DNA of 64,000 nt from NCBI RefSeq assembly GCF_029945895.1, contig NZ_JAQSDL010000085.1:62001-126000 (forward strand). Reading direction: 5' to 3'. How positions within the stretch are numbered: the stretch's first letter is position 1; every line of letters starts with the position of its first letter. The position numbers and the translations under genes were made by a program. This DNA comes from Polaromonas sp. GTDB taxonomy: Bacteria; Pseudomonadota; Gammaproteobacteria; Burkholderiales; Burkholderiaceae_C. The notes under the pieces were generated by a model. The model ran no database searches and was not told the DNA's origin. It worked only from the letters and a program-made list of their open reading frames with translations. Below, in pieces: positions 52,636-62,881 of the stretch.

Positions 52636-53639
52636 ACCTGATCCTGCTCGTCCCGCAGTTCCTGCTGTGCGCGGTGCTGATCGCCGGCGCGGGTTACGTG
52701 TTGTGCCAGAGTGCCGACCAGATCGCCAAAGCAACCGGGCTCACGGGCGGCTGGATGGGCCTGGCGCTGCTGGCCACCGTGACCTCGCTGCCCGAGCTCG
52801 CCTCGGGCATCAGCGCCGTCACGGTCATCGGTGCGCCCAACCTGGCCGTGGGCAACGCGCTCGGCGCCTGTGTGTTCAACCTCGTGTTCCTGGTGGTGAT
52901 CGACGCGTTGCAGCCGCGCCAGCCGATCTATCGCCACGCCAGCGCGGCGCACCTGCTGTCTGCAGCCTTTGGCGTGGTGATGCTGGGCTTTGTCGCCATG
53001 AGCCTGCTGCTGCCCGCCGTGACACCGGCCATGCTGCATCTGGGGCTGTACAGCCCGGTGCTGCTGGCGCTTTACCTGCTGGCCCTGCGCAGCGTCTTCG
53101 CACACGAGCAGTCGCTGCGGCAGACGCCTGGCCCTGATGGGAGCTCCGGGCCGGCGCCAGCACTGAGGCGGCAGTGGATCCGCTTCGGGCTTGCGGCGCT
53201 GGTGGTGCTGGCGGCCGGCAGCTGGCTGCCCGCCATCGCCGACCAGTTGGCCCAGGCCATGGGCTGGAGCCGCAGCTTTGTCGGCACGCTGTTCATGGCG
53301 CTGGTGACCACACTGCCCGAAATCGCGGTCACGCTGTCGGCGTTGCGCCTGCGTGCGCTCGACATGGCCATCGGCAACCTGCTCGGCAGCAACCTGTTCA
53401 ACGTGACCATGCTGGCGATCGACGACCTCTTTTACACCCGCGGCCCGCTGCTCGCCGACGCCGCGCCCGTGCATGCGGGCACGGCAGTCGCCGCCGTGGT
53501 CATGAGCGGGCTGGTGATGATCGGGCTGGTGATGCGGCCCCAAGGGCGCGTGCTGCGTTTTGCGAGCTGGGTCAGCGTCGGGCTGCTGGCCACCTACCTG
53601 CTCAATGCGGTGCTGGTGTTCCTGCACGGCGGCTCCTGA
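52632..53639 (+). CDS. sodium/calcium exchanger family protein
   Basis: A 335-residue inner-membrane antiporter with about ten helices in two inverted halves. The two alpha-repeats that form the ion site are visible: ALLATVTSLPELASGISAVT with GNALGACVFNLVFL in the first half, and ALVTTLPEIAVTLSALRLRA with GNLLGSNLFNVTML in the second. The conserved acidic residues of both repeats (SLPELAS, TLPEIAV) are present. It belongs to the CaCA superfamily and is translationally coupled to the upstream P-type ATPase, so both probably extrude the same cation. The stop directly adjoins family-1 copy I. Confidence 0.92.
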   Translation: MNLILLVPQFLLCAVLIAGAGYVLCQSADQIAKATGLTGGWMGLALLATVTSLPELASGISAVTVIGAPNLAVGNALGACVFNLVFLVVIDALQPRQPIYRHASAAHLLSAAFGVVMLGFVAMSLLLPAVTPAMLHLGLYSPVLLALYLLALRSVFAHEQSLRQTPGPDGSSGPAPALRRQWIRFGLAALVVLAAGSWLPAIADQLAQAMGWSRSFVGTLFMALVTTLPEIAVTLSALRLRALDMAIGNLLGSNLFNVTMLAIDDLFYTRGPLLADAAPVHAGTAVAAVVMSGLVMIGLVMRPQGRVLRFASWVSVGLLATYLLNAVLVFLHGGS

Positions 53640-53640
53640 C

Positions 53641-53697
53641 GCTATCAATAATGCATCTGACGGCGCAGATGGGTACTGGGCTGCAGCCTGTTTTATA
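53641..53697 (+). repeat. dispersed repeat family 1, copy I
   Basis: GCTATCAATAATGCATC, TGACGGCGC, ten bases, TGGGCTGCAGCCTGTTTT. It starts one base after the exchanger stop codon. It is a moderately divergent copy with the fixed spacing. Confidence 0.82.
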
Positions 53698-53748
53698 TTG
53701 AACAGCGCATGCCGCTCGATGTTGGCGGCGCCATGTTAAGGTGCCGGC

Positions 53749-55065
53749 ATGCCAAAAACCATACGCTACACCTTGCTGTCCCTGCGCGATCTGGCCGTCT
53801 CCGCCGGACCTTTTGTGGTGCTGGCGGTGACCTTGCTGATACTGGCTTACTGGTGGCTGGACCCGAACCCGCCCAAACGTGTCACGCTGGCCACCGGTCC
53901 GGCGCAAAGTGCCTACGAGGAATTCGGCAAGCGTTACGCCGGCATCCTGGCGAAGGACGGGATCACCGTGGACCTGCTGCCGTCGCAGGGCTCGGCCCAC
54001 AACCTGCAGTTGCTGCGCGAAGGCAAGGCCGACCTGGGTTTTGTGCAAGGCGGTACCAGCGACTACAGTGCCGAAGATGCTGAAAACCTGACCTCCCTGG
54101 GTAGCCTGTTTGTCGAGCCGCTGTGGCTTTTTTATCGCGAAGAAGGCGTACGAAAAGCCGGAAAAAGCAAGGCCCTGAACTCATTGGTTCAACTGCAGGG
54201 CCTGCGTGTCAATGTAGGGACGGAAGGCAGCGGCGTACCCAGCCTGATGGGCAAACTGCTCGAAAGCAACCGGATCGAAGCCACCAGTCTGACCATCAGC
54301 ACGCTGGATCAAACCCCTGCCACGGTTGCGTTTCTTGGTGGTGAGCTCGATGCGATTGTTTTTGCCTCGGCACCCGAATCACTGATGGTGCAGATGTTGC
54401 TGCAGACACCGGGCGTCAAACTCATGAACTTCACGCAGAGCGAGGCGTATTCAAAGCGGTTTTCCTTCCTGAGCACGGTTCGCCTGCCGCAGGGCGTGGT
54501 GGACCTGGCACGCAACATTCCGCCCGAAGATGTCAGTCTGGTGGCGCCGACCACCTCACTGATCGCCCGCAGCACCACCCACCCGGCGCTGGTGCAGCTC
54601 TTCGCTCAGGCTGGCAACGTGATCCACGGTCCTGCGGGCTGGTTCAAGGCAGCGCGCGAGTTTCCCAATCGCGACAACAGCGAGTTGCCCATCTCCAAAG
54701 AGGCCGAACGCGCAATCAAGAACGATGCGCCGCTGATGCAGCGCTACCTGCCCTTCTGGGTAGCCAATCTCGTGGAGCGCATGTGGCTGGTGATGGGCAT
54801 CATCATTGCAGTCATGCTGCCGCTGTCACGTATCGTGCCCCCGCTGTACGAGTTCCGTGTGCGCTCACGCATTTTCAGGTGGTACGGCCAGTTGCGTGAT
54901 ATCGAGCTGCGCAGTGAAAACGAAGACAGTCAGACCCTGCTGCGGGCACTGGACGAACTGGAGGGCCGGGCAGAAAAGGTCACCGTGCCGCTGTCTTACA
55001 CCGATGAGCTGTACGCGCTCAAAAACAATATCCAGCTGGTGCGCAGGAAGCTGATGCGCAGCTGA
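53749..55065 (+). CDS. TAXI-family solute-binding protein with two membrane segments
   Basis: A 438-residue protein. An N-terminal membrane anchor (FVVLAVTLLILAYWW) precedes a TAXI-type periplasmic binding domain (about 45-330): ATGPAQSAYEEFGKRYAGIL, LPSQGSAHNLQLLREGKADL, VNVGTEGSGVPSLMGKLLES. A second helix (VERMWLVMGIIIAVMLPLSR) follows, then a C-terminal cytoplasmic tail with coiled-coil character (LRDIELRSENEDSQTLLRAL). Classic TRAP-associated TAXI proteins are soluble and lie near a DctQM-type permease; none is present here. A sensor or regulatory role is possible. Confidence 0.85.
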   Translation: MPKTIRYTLLSLRDLAVSAGPFVVLAVTLLILAYWWLDPNPPKRVTLATGPAQSAYEEFGKRYAGILAKDGITVDLLPSQGSAHNLQLLREGKADLGFVQGGTSDYSAEDAENLTSLGSLFVEPLWLFYREEGVRKAGKSKALNSLVQLQGLRVNVGTEGSGVPSLMGKLLESNRIEATSLTISTLDQTPATVAFLGGELDAIVFASAPESLMVQMLLQTPGVKLMNFTQSEAYSKRFSFLSTVRLPQGVVDLARNIPPEDVSLVAPTTSLIARSTTHPALVQLFAQAGNVIHGPAGWFKAAREFPNRDNSELPISKEAERAIKNDAPLMQRYLPFWVANLVERMWLVMGIIIAVMLPLSRIVPPLYEFRVRSRIFRWYGQLRDIELRSENEDSQTLLRALDELEGRAEKVTVPLSYTDELYALKNNIQLVRRKLMRS

Positions 55066-55082
55066 GCGTCTTTTCCCCGCGA

Positions 55083-57614
55083 TCAGACCGCCACCCAGTC
55101 CCTGGCTCCACTGGCCGCCGGTTTGTAACGCGTGATCGAGACAGCCCCCCCCGCCACGGCGGCCTGCATCTGAAACAGATGCAGCCACTGGTTCTGCACC
55201 AGTTGCCTGACCACCGCGTGCCGGGCAATGATGCCGTCAATTGCGGCCTGCGGTGCTTCAATGAACACACTGAGCCGCAGCGGCGCATGACGCCATTGGC
55301 TGCCATCGTGCAGTGACTGCATGGGCAGGCCTGTGCGCAAGTCGCCGCCATTGCCTTCAAAGACGCCCAGCCTGCCGCCCACCACGTTGTGCAGCAGCTT
55401 GTTGCCGCTGCCGTATCTGGCGTTGTCGACCACGCTGGCGTAGTACTGCATGTTGATCCAGTTGGTCACCACCATGGGTGCGGTCATGATGAGTTCCAGC
55501 ACGCTCCCGGTGGTGTCCTGGGCGTGGTCGTAGTCATGCAGAAACGCCCGGCCCGCCAGGTTCAGATGCTGGCTGCGGGTACGGGGTGCGACGATGAAGG
55601 CAGCGTTGTTGGCCAGGCCCCATTCAGGCCGCACCTGGGCCCAGTCATTGGCGCGGGACTGGATGGCTTTCTCAAGCCGACCAGCTTCAGTCACCAGATG
55701 GGCCAGCCCCAGCGCGGGTGCCCGTTCTGCGCGCGCACGCTGGCCTGCCAGAGTCAGGGTGACCTTGAGTTGCTGCAGATCAGCGGCATGACTGGCGGGC
55801 AGCAAGTCGGTGTCATACAGCACCAGCTCGTCCGTCGTGGTGTTGTGCAGGCCACCCAGGAAACACGTGCTGCCGGGGATGACAATGTCTTTCGCACGCA
55901 GCGCGGTGCGCACCGCCCCGTCATTGAGCAGGGCCGCCAGGGCCCGTGCATTGACCTCACCGGTCTGGCCACCACATGCGCCGCAGTCCAGCCCCGCGGC
56001 GTGGGGGTTGTTGGCCGTCTGGCTACCGTGGCCCGCCAGCAGCACGATGCGGGCGAAGTCTTTCGTCAGGCCCATCGCGCCCAGGATTCCGGCAGCCATG
56101 TCGCAGCGTGATTGCAGCTCCGCCTCTGGCGTGGCACCGGGCAGGTTTTGCAGGCGTGGCCGACTGGTACGGATCTCCTCACCGGACAAACCGGTTTGTT
56201 CTACCGGGTGCGGGGTGGCCTGACTGGGCAAGCTCCTTTTAAGAAGCTTGCCCGCGTACCACAGGCCGCAGGTTTCGACAAAACTGAAGCCGCTGCTGGC
56301 CGAGCCGCGAAATGTCTGCCAGGTGCTGCGCCACTGCAAACCCTGCTTGCGCCGCTGACGGCGTTGCGCAATCACCTGACCGAGCGACTGCGAATCGGAC
56401 CTGTCCCATTCGTCCGTCACGCAGCGGCTGGCGGCCAGCAGACCGGGCAGCTGCGGCCGCGTCATGGCTGTACCCACGGGCGAGTACGCTATGAACAAAC
56501 CAAAAAAACCGGCAAAGCCGCGCGTCTGGACGGTGGCGCTGCTGGCCTCCAGCGCGCGTCGAAAGACTTCAGAGCGCACATCGATGCAGAAAACGGCTTG
56601 AACGGTCGGTGGCAAAGAGACGGCAGGCGCGTTCTTCAACCCCTCACACAGCGGCTGCTGGTACGCCAGCTCCAGCGCATCCTGCAGCAGCCAGTCGTGC
56701 TTGTTTTCAGCATCAAATCGGTCCTCAGCCCAGTCTGGACGGGCGCAAGCAGCTATCCATTCAGGAGCAAGCTGCGGCTGACCCGGGTTCTCCAGCAGCA
56801 GCCATTCCCAGCCGAGCCGGATGGCCAGCAGCTCGATGATGTCGTCGTCATCTGTTTTGCCGGGCACAGTGCCCAGGCGCGCCTGCCAGCGCTCGTAGGC
56901 ACACCATGAGGCCCAGCCATTGATGCTCATCAGGAGCGCGGTGTAGTAGTCGGCACATTGTGCTGGTTTCAACCCCAAGGCCCGGGTAGCGGCGGCAATC
57001 AGTGCGCGTGGCTCCTGCGGCAGGCCGGCTGCTTTCCGGCCAAAGCCTGCGTAACCCATCAGCAGCGCGGTGCTGTGGTCGCCGGTCAATTGCCCGGCCC
57101 AGCTGGCGTACAAACCCACACGTTCGGGGTTCCAGGCGGCCTGACTCACATCAAAGTAGGCGGCGCAGTGCTGGCTGATCTGATGCGTGACAAAGTCAAC
57201 CCAGGCCATGGCGTGGCTCAAGTCGCGCCGGCTGTCCGCCAGCGTGGTGACCAGCGGGTGTGCTGGCGCGCCCTCGCGTTCCTCCGTCAGGCTGTCCACC
57301 AGCTCATCGACGCTGCAGTCGGCATGAGCGGCACGGATGGCGTCCTGCAAATGCACCTGCGTCAACCGCCCGGCCTGCCATTCCGACCGGTAAAAGGAAC
57401 GCGGCATGAGCAACGGCGTGCCCGAGAGCCGACCCAGCCGCCTGGCGGCGTCCGCGATGGGCTGCTCCACAAACCCCCAGTACGGGTTGACGGCAATGAA
57501 CTGGTCCAGCGGCCAGGTAGGTGCAATACGCTGGCAGGCTTGCGTGACGCTGGCTTGAAGCTGCGCCAAATCGGACGCCTGGCCGAGCTCATTTTTTTCA
57601 ACGACAGTATTCAT
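55083..57614 (-). CDS. dabA: DabA: inorganic-carbon uptake protein (DUF2309, beta-carbonic-anhydrase-like)
   Basis: An 843-residue cytoplasmic partner of DabB. DAB systems convert CO2 to bicarbonate in an energy-coupled, one-way manner. The zinc ligands of the carbonic-anhydrase-like site are visible as C343 and D345 (VFCIDVRSE), H529 (LLAGHGSQ) and C544 (GLDCGACGG). The N-terminus (PTWPLDQFIAVNPYWGFVEQ) is diagnostic for the family. The start overlaps the DabB stop by ATGA. Residues about 282-301 (in PEWIAACARPDWAEDRF) are encoded by family-1 repeat copy J, an in-frame insertion that seems not to break the protein. Confidence 0.95.
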   Translation of the reverse strand: MNTVVEKNELGQASDLAQLQASVTQACQRIAPTWPLDQFIAVNPYWGFVEQPIADAARRLGRLSGTPLLMPRSFYRSEWQAGRLTQVHLQDAIRAAHADCSVDELVDSLTEEREGAPAHPLVTTLADSRRDLSHAMAWVDFVTHQISQHCAAYFDVSQAAWNPERVGLYASWAGQLTGDHSTALLMGYAGFGRKAAGLPQEPRALIAAATRALGLKPAQCADYYTALLMSINGWASWCAYERWQARLGTVPGKTDDDDIIELLAIRLGWEWLLLENPGQPQLAPEWIAACARPDWAEDRFDAENKHDWLLQDALELAYQQPLCEGLKNAPAVSLPPTVQAVFCIDVRSEVFRRALEASSATVQTRGFAGFFGLFIAYSPVGTAMTRPQLPGLLAASRCVTDEWDRSDSQSLGQVIAQRRQRRKQGLQWRSTWQTFRGSASSGFSFVETCGLWYAGKLLKRSLPSQATPHPVEQTGLSGEEIRTSRPRLQNLPGATPEAELQSRCDMAAGILGAMGLTKDFARIVLLAGHGSQTANNPHAAGLDCGACGGQTGEVNARALAALLNDGAVRTALRAKDIVIPGSTCFLGGLHNTTTDELVLYDTDLLPASHAADLQQLKVTLTLAGQRARAERAPALGLAHLVTEAGRLEKAIQSRANDWAQVRPEWGLANNAAFIVAPRTRSQHLNLAGRAFLHDYDHAQDTTGSVLELIMTAPMVVTNWINMQYYASVVDNARYGSGNKLLHNVVGGRLGVFEGNGGDLRTGLPMQSLHDGSQWRHAPLRLSVFIEAPQAAIDGIIARHAVVRQLVQNQWLHLFQMQAAVAGGAVSITRYKPAASGARDWVAV
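56711..56770 (-). repeat. dispersed repeat family 1, copy J, inside dabA
   Basis: On the minus strand: CTTGCTCCTGAATGGATAGC, TGCTTGCGC, ten bases, TGGGCTGAGGACCGATTT. It shares the 14-base block ATAGCTGCTTGCGC with copy B and the same spacing to TGGGCTG. It is read in frame as part of dabA. Confidence 0.82.
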
Positions 57615-59176
57615 TTCACAAGTCCTCTGTTACTTCCTGTGGGGAGGGGTGGCGCTGTGCGGGTCAGACGGGCGGGCCAGAAGCGAAACGTCAAGCGGGT
57701 GAACCATTCGTCCAGGTACAGACCGGCATAAAACCAGGGGTACAAACGGCTGGCCCACGCACCGTGTGGTCGTGCGTGTATCAGGCATTGCATGACGAAC
57801 AGCAGAACAAAACACACCATCACCCAGGCCAGATCAAAGCCATTGACGGCAATGCCCTTGGGCAGGCTCAGCCACCCGCCAACAAGGTGGTGCAAGCCAA
57901 AATACGCAAACGCCACCCCAAACGCGCCCAGCATCATGCCCAGCGGCCACAGGCCGCCCCGATGCAGGGCCTGTGCAGTCAGCAGCGGCGCGATGGCCAG
58001 GGAAACAATGGCCGCCAACACCCACAGTGCCGTGGGCTTGTCAAAGGCCACGCCCCACAACATCCCGGCCACCAGCACCAGGACCAGGCCGCTGACAGCA
58101 CCCACCACCAACATGCTCACGCTGACATCTGCCTGCGGTGCAGACATGGCCTTCAGCCGCGCGAGCTCCACCGCGCCACCTGCTCCCAGAAACGCGTGCG
58201 CCTTGTAAAGCGAATGGGCCACCAGGTGCAGCAGTGCCAGGTCATAAGCACCCAGGCCGCACTGCATCAACATGAAGCCCATCTGCGCGCAGGTAGACCA
58301 GGCCAGCATCACCTTCACGCTGATGCGGGTCATCATCACCAGTGCAGCGAGTACGGCCGTCAGACTGCCCACCACGACCAGCAGGGTTTGCGCACCCGCC
58401 ACCTCGGAGACCAGCGGGCTCAGGCGAATCATCAGGAAGCCGCCCAGATTGACAATGCCCGCATGCAGCAAGGCAGACACGGGTGTGGGCGCTTCCATGA
58501 CCTGAATCAACCATCCATGCACCGGCAACTGCGCACACTTGAGCAGCGCGCTGATGACGATCAGAAACACCGCCGTCTTCAGGCTCAGGGGGTACGCCGT
58601 CAGGGCCTGGGCTTTGGCAATGACCACGTCCATCTCCAGGCTGCCAAGGCTCGCGCCCACCAGCGCCACACCTGCAAACAGACAGACATCCCCCAGCCTG
58701 CTGGCCAGAAACTTTTTATGCGCTGCGATCACAGCCGCTGGTCTGTGGCTGAAATAGGTGAGCAACTGGTGCAGACACAAAGACGTGGCCAACCAGGCCA
58801 GTGCCAGCACGGCCAGGTTGTTGGTCAGGACGACGACAGAAACGGCAGCAAGCGTGGCCATCAACCAGCGGACGTAGCGGGCTTGCCCTGCGTCGCCGGC
58901 CAGGTAGGTCTGTGAATACCGGGTGATGACCCAGCCAATAAAACTGACCAGCAGCAGCACACCGCAACCGAGCACATCAGCGCGCAGGCCATGGACGATC
59001 AATGGTTCTCCCAGAGCCAGCAAGACCCCGGATGCGACCGTCAACCCGACAGCGAGCGCGGCACAGGCGCGCGCCAGACGCCAGCTGGCCGTGAAGGCCG
59101 CCAAGGCATACAGCAAGGGAACAGCCAGAAGCAAGGCCCCCCGCAGCGGCTGCACATAGTCAGGTGAAACAAGCAA
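57611..59176 (-). CDS. dabB: DabB: proton-conducting membrane partner of DabA (NuoL/ND5-like)
   Basis: A 521-residue inner-membrane protein of the ND5/MrpA antiporter-like family with about 14 helices. The family core is ALLKCAQLPVHGWLIQVMEA, then PTPVSALLHAGIVNLGGFLM, with the conserved Lys and Glu of the proton path. HLVAHSLYKAHAFLGAGG forms the second conserved half. In DAB complexes this subunit couples proton flow to DabA. It is the first gene of the dabBA operon, coupled to dabA by ATGA, and transcribed away from the LysR-type gene at 59298. Confidence 0.93.
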   Translation of the reverse strand: MLVSPDYVQPLRGALLLAVPLLYALAAFTASWRLARACAALAVGLTVASGVLLALGEPLIVHGLRADVLGCGVLLLVSFIGWVITRYSQTYLAGDAGQARYVRWLMATLAAVSVVVLTNNLAVLALAWLATSLCLHQLLTYFSHRPAAVIAAHKKFLASRLGDVCLFAGVALVGASLGSLEMDVVIAKAQALTAYPLSLKTAVFLIVISALLKCAQLPVHGWLIQVMEAPTPVSALLHAGIVNLGGFLMIRLSPLVSEVAGAQTLLVVVGSLTAVLAALVMMTRISVKVMLAWSTCAQMGFMLMQCGLGAYDLALLHLVAHSLYKAHAFLGAGGAVELARLKAMSAPQADVSVSMLVVGAVSGLVLVLVAGMLWGVAFDKPTALWVLAAIVSLAIAPLLTAQALHRGGLWPLGMMLGAFGVAFAYFGLHHLVGGWLSLPKGIAVNGFDLAWVMVCFVLLFVMQCLIHARPHGAWASRLYPWFYAGLYLDEWFTRLTFRFWPARLTRTAPPLPTGSNRGLVK

Positions 59177-59241
59177 GACACGCTCCTTTTTCTATCGGAT
59201 GGCGTGACTTTGCCGGGTTCAATCAATTCTGTAAAATACAT

Positions 59242-59256
59242 ATTACGCATGCTAAT
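59242..59256. promoter_or_regulatory. candidate LysR-type site in the dabBA control region
   Basis: ATTACGCATGCTAAT contains ATTA, seven bases, TAAT, fitting the T-N11-A dyad of LysR-type regulators. It lies 42 bp upstream of the LysR start and 66 bp upstream of dabB, in a markedly AT-rich 121-bp gap. Binding is inferred. Confidence 0.6.
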
Positions 59257-59297
59257 GTTCTTTTAAACAGATTGTTTATTCTCCAAAAAGGTCCTGT

Positions 59298-60197
59298 GTG
59301 TCACGCCTGAACTACCACCACCTGCACTACTTCTGGGCAGTTGCCAAGGAAGGCAACCTGACCCGCGCCGCCGCACAGTTGCATGTCTCGCAGTCGGCGC
59401 TGTCCACACAAATCAAACAGCTTGAAGACCAGCTGGGTCAGGCACTGTTCAGCCGTGATGGACGGGTACTGCAACTGACCGAGGCCGGGCGTGTGGCGCT
59501 GACCTATGCCGAAACCATTTTTGAAACCGGCAATGAACTGACCTCCCTGCTGCGTGATGGCCAGAGGCTGGCGCGTCAGGTGCTGCGCATTGGCGGCGTG
59601 GCCACGCTGTCAAGAAATTTTCAGGAGAACTTTGTCAAGCCGCTGCTCAAGCGCACAGATGTTGAACTGGTGTTGCAGTCCGGCGGGCTGGACGAACTGC
59701 TGACGCGCCTGGCGGTGCACAACCTGGATGTGGTGCTGTCCAACCGCAAAGTCCACGCCGACAGTCAGCACCCGTGGCGCTGCAGGCGTATTGCACGCCA
59801 ACCGGTCAGCCTGGTCGGCAAACCGCGCAGCAAAGGCAAGGCGTTTCGTTTTCCCCAGGAGCTGGCCGAACAACCCCTGCTGCTGCCAGGCCGTGACAGC
59901 GACATCCGCGCGGGCTTTGATGTGCTCTGCGAACACCTCGGCCTGCGCTACCAGGTGCTGGCCGAGGTCGACGACATGGCCATGCTGCGGCTGCTGGCGC
60001 GTGACTCCGGGAACGTGGCCTTGCTGCCCACGGTGGTGGTGCAGGACGAACTGCGCAGCGGCAAACTGCAGGAGTACTGCGTGGTACCGCAGTTGCATGA
60101 AAATTTTTACGCCATCACCGTGCAGCGGCACTTTGAGCCGCCGCTGCTCAAGACGCTTCTGAGAAGGTCAGAGGCCGAGGTCCTGGGAACGGACTAG
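59298..60197 (+). CDS. LysR-family regulator (NhaR-like), probable dabBA regulator
   Basis: A 299-residue LysR-type protein. The wHTH reads MSRLNYHHLHYFWAVAKEGN, LTRAAAQLHVSQSALSTQIK, QLEDQLGQALFSRDGR, which is typical of the NhaR subgroup (NYHHLHYFW). The effector domain follows (VLRIGGVATLSRNFQENFVK to the C-terminus). The start is GTG at 59298; the overlapping GTG at 59296 is out of frame. AAAAGG lies upstream. Divergent position and the T-N11-A-like site suggest that it controls dabBA, for example in response to CO2 supply or redox state; that is an inference. Confidence 0.9.
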   Translation: MSRLNYHHLHYFWAVAKEGNLTRAAAQLHVSQSALSTQIKQLEDQLGQALFSRDGRVLQLTEAGRVALTYAETIFETGNELTSLLRDGQRLARQVLRIGGVATLSRNFQENFVKPLLKRTDVELVLQSGGLDELLTRLAVHNLDVVLSNRKVHADSQHPWRCRRIARQPVSLVGKPRSKGKAFRFPQELAEQPLLLPGRDSDIRAGFDVLCEHLGLRYQVLAEVDDMAMLRLLARDSGNVALLPTVVVQDELRSGKLQEYCVVPQLHENFYAITVQRHFEPPLLKTLLRRSEAEVLGTD

Positions 60198-60201
60198 GTG
60201 C

Positions 60202-60738
60202 CTAAAGTCCAAGAGACTTCCAGCCTGCATGGCCCAGTTTTTCCAGCGTTGCAATGTTCGTCTCGAAAATTGCATCGGCTTGCGGGAAGGCTTCAACTGC
60301 GCGTTCCACACTGTCTTCGCGCAGTAAATGCAGGATGGAAAACGGTGCGCGGTTGGTGAAGTTGCCGATGTCGTCGGGCTCGGTGCCTTCGAACTGGAAC
60401 TTGGGGTGAAAACTGGCGAGTTGAACCACGCCTTCAAGGCCATGTTCATCGACGACGCCTTCGGCAATCTCCAGGAAATCATTGAAATCCAGGAAATCAT
60501 CGAACAGCGTCGGGTGGATCAGCAGCGTGGTGTCGATCTCTTCAGCCGGCGTTGCCACCAGCAGGTCAAGTTCCCTGTCGAGCTCCTCAAGCAAGTCGTC
60601 AGCGTGTCGCGCATGGCTGACCACCAGGCGCACCTGGTTCTTGACATACACCGCCTTGGCAAACGGGCACAGGTTCAGCCCGATCACGGCTTTTTCGAGC
60701 CAGTGACGGGTTTGATTGAGGACTTCGTCGTCGGTCAT
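60202..60738 (-). CDS. DUF1415 family protein
   Basis: A 178-residue protein matching DUF1415: DEVLNQTRHWLEKAVIGLNL, CPFAKAVYVKNQVRLVVSHA, LIHPTLFDDFLDFNDFLEIA, QLASFHPKFQFEGTEPDDIG, NFTNRAPFSILHLLREDSVE. Function is unknown, though the conserved Cys and His suggest an enzyme. The start at 60738 is favoured over the ATG at 60744 because CTGGAG directly abuts the latter and is 6 bases from the former. It converges on the LysR gene with 4 bp between their ends. Confidence 0.9.
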   Translation of the reverse strand: MTDDEVLNQTRHWLEKAVIGLNLCPFAKAVYVKNQVRLVVSHARHADDLLEELDRELDLLVATPAEEIDTTLLIHPTLFDDFLDFNDFLEIAEGVVDEHGLEGVVQLASFHPKFQFEGTEPDDIGNFTNRAPFSILHLLREDSVERAVEAFPQADAIFETNIATLEKLGHAGWKSLGL

Positions 60739-60783
60739 AACCATCTCCAGAGAACTACCGCCATGAGCTCTTAAGGCCAGCAA

Positions 60784-60868
60784 GGGCCGCGGAACCGGCT
60801 TCGCCGGGCCGCAGGCGCAGCGGCCCCCTCGGGGGGCAGCGCATTACACGAATTGAAAAGCGTGGGGG

Positions 60869-60870
<2 letters not shown>
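60784..60870 (+). repeat. dispersed repeat family 3, copy 2
   Basis: It starts GGGCCGCGGAACCGGC and ends GCGTGGGGGCT. Its last two bases belong to the CTAG that forms the ettA stop codon. The central stem is GCCCCC/GGGGGC with a one-base loop, against GCCCCT/AGGGGC with a longer loop in copy 1. It lies downstream of ettA and upstream of DUF1415. Confidence 0.88.
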
Positions 60871-62530
<1,660 letters not shown>

Positions 62531-62881
62531 CGGGATTCAACTTCTAAAAAGGAAAAGACAACGCAAGGAAAAATGCGGCGCGTGCGGCCTGCAGACAGGA
62601 TTCTTGCAGGATTTTTGCGGATCTCCTCGCGTACGAAAAGCACACACCGTAGCTGGGGGGCGGGCACCTCATATCAAGGCACGGGTCCGGCGTGAATACC
62701 CCGATTATCGTTCCATGCGACAATACACGGGTTGCTGGCTCCAGTTGCCAGCCGCAATTAGGCACACCTTCGGTGACAGTTTGGGTGCCCAGCCTGACTT
62801 TTTTACCCGTCTGCCTTTCACTGGCGGAGGCTTTACCAGCCCCCGACTGGCCGATCTTTGGCACCTTCGCGTGCACCATCA
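62531..62881. other. 351-bp intergenic region between ettA and rhlE
   Basis: No gene is supported; short frames here lack ribosome binding sites and family similarity. It must contain the divergent promoters of ettA and the helicase. A weak hairpin-like string (GGTTGCTGGCTCC, AGTTGCCAGCC, around 62730-62753) is the only structure noticed. The distance to the helicase start allows a long 5' leader, which fits cold-regulated DEAD-box genes, but no riboswitch-like fold is clear. Confidence 0.6.
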
